Origin: Mercenaria mercenaria
Lineage: Eukaryota > Mollusca > Bivalvia > Venerida > Veneridae
Direction: 5' to 3'
Length of the DNA: 64,000 nt
Assembly (NCBI RefSeq): GCF_021730395.1
Contig: NW_026461827.1
Span: 1-64,000 of the forward strand
The first letter of the stretch is position 1. Every line of letters begins with the position of its first letter. Made by a program: the position numbers and the translations under genes. Below, piece by piece: positions 58,119-64,000 of the stretch. Under the pieces are notes generated by a model. It saw only the letters and a list, made by a program, of their open reading frames with translations, searched no databases and had not been told where the DNA came from.

Positions 58119-58705
58119 ATATACCTTTACCATTTTGATTCTTGTTTTGTTCTTGAACGAAATCTTCAATGTTTATCGATATTGCATGGAACTTAGTGAA
58201 GTTTTTATGTGCGCTATTTATAGAAATGTGTTTTGGGGTCATGCATATTAATGAAAATAGTCCGGCAGCATACAATACAGAAGGTACAATACGGAATTTA
58301 AAAGGTACAATACGGAATTTTTGTCTGTTCATATTTAGTTGTGAAATACAAGCTGATTTTTTTACAGAATTTATATTGGTATATAATAAATGGCATTATG
58401 GCATTTTCCCAAAATTTTGATTTGGTAGGAACATGAAATCACTTTGACATTAGATAGCAACAGAAACTGAATGTTTAGAATAAATATGACATTGATTCAC
58501 ATCCGTAAATGCATAATATCAAGTGACAATATTAATTTTCTGATTTGACCACATGGCATCATATGATAAACCAACTTGACTTACTGCAATACAATTACTA
58601 ATACATAGCATACCTTAACAAAATGCCATTGAGCAGCTGTGTTACTGGAGTTAAGACATTTTACAAGTAGGCTAATTTACCTCTTCTTCAACAGTATCAT
58701 TTTAT
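58119..58705. other. Non-coding sequence, nothing recognised
   Basis: It contains a small duplication (GGTACAATACGGAATTT twice at 58283-58320). No exon seen. Confidence 0.45.
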
Positions 58706-58935
58706 AATGCCCCCCTTTGAAGGAGGGGTATATTGTTTTGCAGATGTCAGTCTGTATGTAGACCAATCAGTTTCAGGATGATGACTAAAGAACACTTAGG
58801 CCTAGGATCATGAAAATTTATAGGAAGGTTGGTCATCACCTATTGATTTTGAGATCTGTAGGTCGAAGGTCAAGGTCACAGTGACCCTGAATGTTAAATG
58901 GTTTCTGGATGATAACTGAAGAACGCTTGGGCCTC
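58706..58935 (+). mobile_element. Pearl-like element P8, 5' part
   Basis: The ATGCCCCCCTTTGAAGGAGG hairpin is followed by about 1.5 units containing CGAAGGTCAAGGTCACAGTG and GATGATAACTGAAGAACGC. No 3' terminus seen. Confidence 0.6.
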
Positions 58936-59287
58936 AGATTCAACAGAAGAAGAAGTGCAATTATTAAACATTAAGTTTCTGTTGCTGTCTGATGTCAAAG
59001 TGATTTCATAGACCTACCCCAGTCAAAATCTCAGGAAAATGCTGTTTACTTAAGTTAAAAGTCCATAACAAACATTCAAGAAACAAGATAATGCGTTGCA
59101 ATTGTACCCACTGCACACTGCGTTGGAATCCTTTTTGGTTGATTTTTTCATAAACATGTAATGAATATTCACCTTTTACAAAGAAATATTTTTTTGCTTG
59201 ACTGGGCTGAACTTATGATTTGTTGCATATGTGCTCAGGGGTCGTTTTGTACAAGGTTTTACCATTTTTAATGGGAATTCTACAAAA
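58936..59287. other. Non-coding spacer
   Basis: Nothing recognised. Confidence 0.4.
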
Positions 59288-59600
59288 ACAGCAGTCCCTC
59301 GTCAAACTGTACAGAAGTGTTTACAATAATATTATAATATAATTTACAATGATAATAATAATAATAATGTTTGCACGAACAAGTGTTTCTGGTTGGAAGA
59401 GTTATACATGTCGGGCTCCTGTCTCACTGGTTGTTTTCAGTCAAACGCGAAAAGGTCATTAGAAAACGTACCGATGATAGCAAAAATGTAGTCAGTCGGC
59501 CATATTTCTCCACCGCTTCTGTGACAAATCCTACTAAGCCGCGGCGTTGGAATCACCGTTTCTGCGAAAGCTATTGCCAGTGTGACTGTATCCATGTCAA
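59288..59600 (+). other. Uninterrupted paralogue of the segment split at 46.6/50.9 kb
   Basis: It is colinear with 51045-50868 then 46617-46510 read on the minus strand. Open frame EQVFLVGRVIHVGLLSHWLF continues SVKREKVIRKRTDDSKNVVS then RPYFSTASVTN. A TTTTCAG before the coding-like core could be a splice acceptor. It may be an exon or a non-coding duplicated segment. The junction reads GTCAGTCGG. Confidence 0.5.
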
Positions 59601-59659
59601 ATTTTAGACAGGCTTACTCCCTCTTTGTGGAAAAAATATGATTTGTCGCGAAAATGAAG

Positions 59660-60318
59660 ATATTTTAAGGCGATGCTATTTATTTTCATAAATAATAGTA
59701 TAATTTAACATTAAATTCGGAAATTGTTTTAAAGTTTTACATGCAAGTTACAGTCTCCAAAACTAATGCAGATATTGATTTGAAACTTCACATGACACCT
59801 TCGGGGTTATAAAACTATTTGATAGCAGCAAGTCCCATAACTCTGACCTTCATTTTGGCCAAATTATGCCTCCTTTTGGACTTATAAAATTCTGGTTAAA
59901 GTTTTGCATGCAAGTACATACAGCTATTTCTAAAAGACATATAGATTTAATACTTATTTTTTTCTTTTTCTAGATCAATTACCAACCTCACTGGGTCAAG
60001 TCCCATAACTCTGACGTGTATTTTGAGCAAAGTATGCCCCCTTTTAGACTTAGAAAATTTTGGTTCAAGTTTTACATGCAAGTTACTATCTCCAAAACTA
60101 ATGCAGATATTGATTTGAAACTTCACATGACACCTTCGGGGTTATAAAACTAGTTGATAGCAGCAAGTCCCATAACTGATATGCATTTTGGTCAAATTAT
60201 TCCCCCTTTTGAACTTAAAACTCTTTTGATATTTAACTTTTTTGGGTAATATTTTCCTGCTTCTGGAACAATATTTCGAATAGTCGAGCTTGGCTGTCTT
60301 ACGGACAGCTCTTGTTTA
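59660..60318 (+). mobile_element. Pearl-like element P9, 5' end missing
   Basis: Units with CATGCAAGTTACTATCTCCA, GATATTGATTTGAAACTTCA and CAAGTCCCATAACTCTGAC repeat. The 3' module AATATTTCGAATAGTCGAGC with GGACAGCTCTTGTTT ends at about 60316. No 5' hairpin is seen. Confidence 0.65.
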
Positions 60319-60435
60319 CATGATATTTGCCTTGTTGATTCTGAGTATTTAAATTAGAACAATAAAATACGGTACCGTAATCCTAGCCACTGCCATATTT
60401 CTATTTTAATGTGAGTAATACTATTTTATTAGCGC

Positions 60436-61602
60436 GACTATTCAAAGAATAGTCGAGCTATTCTACTTACCCTGGCATTGGCGTCGGCATCACACCTTGG
60501 TTAAGTTTTTGCATGCAAGTACATACAGTAATACAGCTATCATTTAAAAACATATAGCTTTAAAACTTATTTATTCTTTTTCTAGGTCAGTTACCAACCT
60601 CACTGGGTCAAGTTCCATAACTCTAACATGTATTTTGAGCAAATTATGCCCCCTATTGGACTTAAAAAATTTTGGTTAAAGTTTTACATGCTAGTTACTA
60701 TCTCCAAAACTAATGCAGATATTGAATTGAAACTTCACATGTGTCTTTGGGGTTATAAAACTAGTTGATAGCACCAAGTTCCATAACTCTGACCTTCATT
60801 TTGGCCAAATTATGCCGCCTTTTGGACTTAGAAAATTCTGGTTAAAGTTTTGCGTGCAAGTACATACAGCTGTTACTAAAAGGCATATAGATTTGAAACT
60901 TAATTTTTCTTTTTCTAGATCAATTACCAACCTCACTGGGTCAAGTCCCATAACTCTGACATGTATTTTAGCCAAATTATGCCCCCTTTCGGACTTAGAA
61001 AATTCTGGTTAAAGTTTGTGTGCAAGTACATACAGCTATTACTAAAAGGCATAATAGAGATTTGAAACTTTTTTTTCTTTTTCTAGATCAATTACCTACT
61101 TCACTGGGTCAAGTCCCATAACTCTTGACATTTATTTTGGGCAAATTATGCCCCCTTTTGGACTTAGAAAATCCTGGTTAAAGTTTTACATGCAAGTTAC
61201 TATCTCCAAAACTACTACAGATATTAAATTGAAACTTCACATGTGTCTTCGGGGTTATAAAACTAGTTGATAGAATCATGTCCCATAACTCTGACATGTA
61301 TTTTGGGCAAATTGTGCCTCCTTTTGGACTTAGAAAATCCTGGTTAAAGTTTTGCTTGCAAGTACATACAGCTATTACCAAAAGACATATAGCTTTGAAA
61401 CTTATTTATTCTTTTTCTAGGTTAATTACCAACCTCACTGGGTCAAGTCCCATAACTCTGATATGCATTTTGGTCAAATTATGTCCCTTTTCGAACTTGA
61501 AACTCTTTTGATATTTAACATTTTGGGTAATAATTTCCTGCGTCTGTGACAATATTTCGAATAGTCGAGCTTGGCTGTCTTACGGACAATTCTTGTTTTT
61601 AT
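60436..61602 (+). mobile_element. Pearl-like element P10, apparently full length
   Basis: The 5' hairpin GACTATTCAAAGAATAGTC is at 60439-60457, followed by GGCATTGGCGTCGGCATC. About five alternating units of the P9 type follow, and the 3' end TCGAATAGTCGAGCTTGG...GACAATTCTTGTTT. P1 is a relative in opposite orientation. Confidence 0.75.
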
Positions 61603-61982
61603 TCTTGTTTAACTGTCATATGATTTGCCACAAAATGCATAAAATTCAGAAACAGTAAATAGCTGCAAGTGCAAATTTTCCAAAAGCTCGGATCAATGAG
61701 AATGCTCAGAATTACGAGAAAGAAGCATACTGTTCGAAAGTGGCAATTTAAGTGTCTGGCTAAATGCATGCCAGTTTTTAATACAGAAAATATTGCTTGA
61801 ATTTGACAGAAATCTTTCGGGTTACAGAGTTCGAATTTAAGCTCACATACTCGCAAAACGCATGTACATTTTGCAAAATTTTGCGAGCTGTTCAACATTC
61901 TTAATAGAAATCATGACGACTTTAATTTCTTTAGCTTTCAGTTTCGATCCGCTGTAAATACGCATTTAATGATGATGTTTCA
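61603..61982. other. Non-coding sequence, nothing recognised
   Basis: AT-rich, no features seen. Confidence 0.45.
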
Positions 61983-62360
61983 CACAGTATGCACAGATTG
62001 ATGACATTTTACATTGTGTGTGGACAGTATGCACAGATTGATGACATTTTTACATAGTGTGTGGACAGTATGGACAGATTGATGACATTTTTACATAGTG
62101 TGTGGACAGTATGCACAGATTGATGACATTTTACATAGTGTGTGGACAGTATGCACAGATTGATGACATTTTTACATAGTGAGTGGACAGTATGCACAGA
62201 TTGATGACATTTTTACATAGTGTGTGGACAGTATGCACAGATTGATGACATTTTACATAGTGTGTGGACAGTATGCACAGATTGATGACATTTTTACATA
62301 GTGTGTGGACAGTATGCACAGATTGATGACATTTTTACATAGTGTGTGGACAGTTTGCAG
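61983..62360 (+). repeat. 41-bp minisatellite, about nine units
   Basis: Unit: CAGTATGCACAGATTGATGA followed by CATTTTTACATAGTGTGTGGA. Length alternates between 40 and 41 bp by one T. Units are very similar, so the array is young or homogenised. Open frames through it are artefacts. Confidence 0.95.
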
Positions 62361-63115
62361 ATTTTGATTATTATGCAACAAGGTAACTACCAGAATGCGC
62401 TTGCACAAAACGTGTTTTGTACTACACACACTTACTGGTAGTGTTATGGAGGACAGAGACTTGTTTCTGCCCTAAATGGTTGAACAAAATTGCAACTAAC
62501 ATGATAAATTGCGAGTTTAAAATTTTTGTACATGTATGCAAAAATTTGCTAGTGCAAAAAACTGTTAGATTCTAACCCTGGGTTAGGCTATGCTTCGTTA
62601 CCGGTCAGTTAAAAGGCAGTTATTACCCTTTGATTATTAACATGAAAGTATGCTATAGCCCCAATTCTCGTCCAAAGTATATCTCAGCAGCCAAAATTCA
62701 GTGAAACTTCATGGGACTCCCAAGAGGAGACGCTGGTATTCTTTTCATGTTGTGGTCATTTGATGCTTTCCTTGTATTTTCTTTTGGCTGCCATTTTGCA
62801 GACTTATGTATGAGGTTAACATCATGGTCTCTTTATTAAATTGCTAAATATATCTGTCAGTAATGACTTCATGCAGAGAATAGGTTTAATTCATATGTGT
62901 GTCTTCTACCTTGAATCCTGACACACTACTCTATGATTCTGTAATTAAATTCATACTTTGAATTTTAAAATTGTTTAAACTAATGCACTTGCGGTCTGCC
63001 AGACCCTAATAAATTAAAAGAAAAAAAAGATCTCCAATAATCTGTCACTAATTTCATTGAAATCACATATTATGTTACATGTATTTAAAAGTTTCCTTGT
63101 TTCTTTACTATTTCA
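62361..63115. other. Upstream flank or intron of the last gene
   Basis: No exon recognised. The splice acceptor ACTATTTCAG ends it at about 63116. Confidence 0.5.
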
Positions 63116-63192
63116 GAGAACTTTCTATTTTGATGACAGTAGAATGGAGTAAAATCTGTAAATAACAAAAAACAAAGACAGTGTCAGAAGAG

Positions 63193-63643
63193 ATGGCAGA
63201 CAAGATGCAAGAAGAATCAGCAGCATTGGAGGATACTATAAAAGTCATTCCAGCAGTTGATCAGCCATCTGAAAAACCTTTACAAAATGTAATAGACATT
63301 TCAGATACAGCTCTGGCAGAGATGTCACAAAATAAAGTGACAGGTGCATCCGAAAACACAATGTCAGTTGAAAATGTGATAACAAACAACATAGAACACC
63401 AGGTGAAGGTATCAAACAGTGAAATATTCAATAGAACAAAGTTGCCACATAAAAGCTTATCAGATGTGAATCAGGCTCCCAGTCAAATGTTAGCAAGGCT
63501 TGCTGCAGAGTTACAGAAGGCGACAAGTTATATGTTACAGGGAGCATCAAGTGTAGCTGAAGTAGCGCATAATGCTTTTCTCGCCAGTCAGCCTGGACCA
63601 CATCTGATTTTACAGCAGATTCAAGACATGTCTCAGAAATATG
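63193..63643 (+). CDS. First coding exon of an unidentified protein
   Basis: An acceptor (TTACTATTTCAG) ends near 63116 and an in-frame stop at 63163 precedes the ATG at 63193, so translation starts here. The exon encodes 150 residues and ends at donor GTAGGG in phase 1. The first 90 residues are acidic, Ser/Thr/Asn-rich and probably disordered (MADKMQEESAALEDTIKVIP...). From about residue 95 it becomes helical and conserved-looking: MLARLAAELQKATSYMLQ, SSVAEVAHNAFLASQPGP, LILQQIQDMSQKYG. I do not recognise the family. Composition, start context and splice sites make it a genuine host exon. Confidence 0.75.
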
Positions 63644-63665
63644 GTAGGGTTTTGTTTGTCATTTT

Positions 63666-63946
63666 TATGCCCCAGGCATCTACTGATGCGGGAGGCATAT
63701 AGTGATTGTCCTGTCCATCCGTACAAGGTTAACCAAATGGGACTGTTCCGTCTAGAGCATCAATACCCTTAACTAGAATGACTTGATACTAATGCAGATG
63801 TAACCTGTGACCATTCCTCATCTTCAGACATCACCTGACCTCAGTTTGACCTTGACCTCGTTTTGGACTTAGGTTGCTTTATATCGACAAGAATGCCATC
63901 AGGGGCATTAAGCGCTTACTGAACGCAGCTGCTTATTTGCTCTGTC
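63666..63946 (+). mobile_element. Pearl-like element P11 in the intron
   Basis: The 5' ATGCCCCAGGCATC...GGGAGGCATA hairpin is followed by GTCCTGTCCATCCGTAC, one unit with TGACCTTGACCTCG, and a 3' GGGGCATTAAGCGC...GCTGCTTAT end. Confidence 0.6.
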
Positions 63947-63954
63947 ATAATTTT

Positions 63955-64000
63955 TAGCTTGACTATTCGAAGTTAGTCTGAGCTATTCATCTCACCTTGG
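63955..64000 (+). mobile_element. Pearl-like element, 5' end cut by window edge
   Basis: AGCTTGACTATTCGAAGTTA resembles the 5' hairpin of P10. The rest lies beyond the window. Confidence 0.45.

Noticed and set aside
62009-62319. Minus-strand frames rich in HTVHTLCKNVINL
   Set aside because: They are readings of the 41-bp minisatellite.

Overview
The window looks like nuclear DNA of a marine bivalve mollusc, probably a heterodont or venerid-type clam. This is inference, not a database match. It rests on AT-rich, intron-like sequence, GT-AG exon boundaries, several tRNA-derived SINE families, and many copies of modular repeats organised like the 'pearl' elements described from bivalves: a terminal hairpin, a GTCC-rich spacer, tandem units of about 100-180 bp, and a CTAG or CTTG end. 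Recognisable protein-coding sequence is below about 2 % of the window.

Host genes. (1) A two-coding-exon avidin-family gene on the minus strand at 10003-10852 encodes a secreted protein of 166 aa; it is the best-supported gene. (2) Two exons of an ABCG-type half transporter lie on the plus strand at 26568-27126. They carry a perfect Walker A motif across the intron, but an extra A in a homopolymer shifts the frame. (3) One unidentified internal exon with a charged helix is at 31737-31917. (4) A candidate first coding exon is at 44058-44172. (5) A first coding exon of an unidentified gene is at 63193-63643.

Layout. 0.3-1.6 kb: TIR element with a triplet microsatellite core. 2.5-8.8 kb: MITEs, two pearl-like elements, and a Tc1-derived element made of two 5' ends in inverted orientation. 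10-10.9 kb: avidin gene with an intronic SINE. 13.6-22.2 kb: sparse DNA with MITEs, a SINE and a TTAA-bounded element. 22.2-25.8 kb: nearly featureless. 25.8-28.1 kb: SINE, ABCG exons and a pearl-like element. 32-36 kb: block of pearl-like tandem arrays. 38.4-41.1 kb: a three-layer stack in which a minisatellite was entered by a SINE, which was entered by an LTR-like fossil. 41.18-43.05 kb: an unusual 1.9-kb array of 20-bp self-complementary units with terminal inverted repeats. 45.8-52.4 kb: TIR elements, including a 4.25-kb foldback element that splits a segment whose uninterrupted paralogue lies at 59.3 kb, and a mariner-type MITE carrying a second TIR element that contains a tRNA-like sequence. 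53-54.4 kb: tandem array with an insertion. 55.1-57.8 kb: two 854-bp TTAA-bounded copies, one split by a hAT-type MITE with a perfect 8-bp target duplication. 58-62.4 kb: hairpin, pearl-like elements and a 41-bp minisatellite. 63.1-64 kb: start of the last gene and two more repeats.

The genes do not form a pathway or operon. The main story is nested transposition history. The least explained object is the 20-bp palindrome array.
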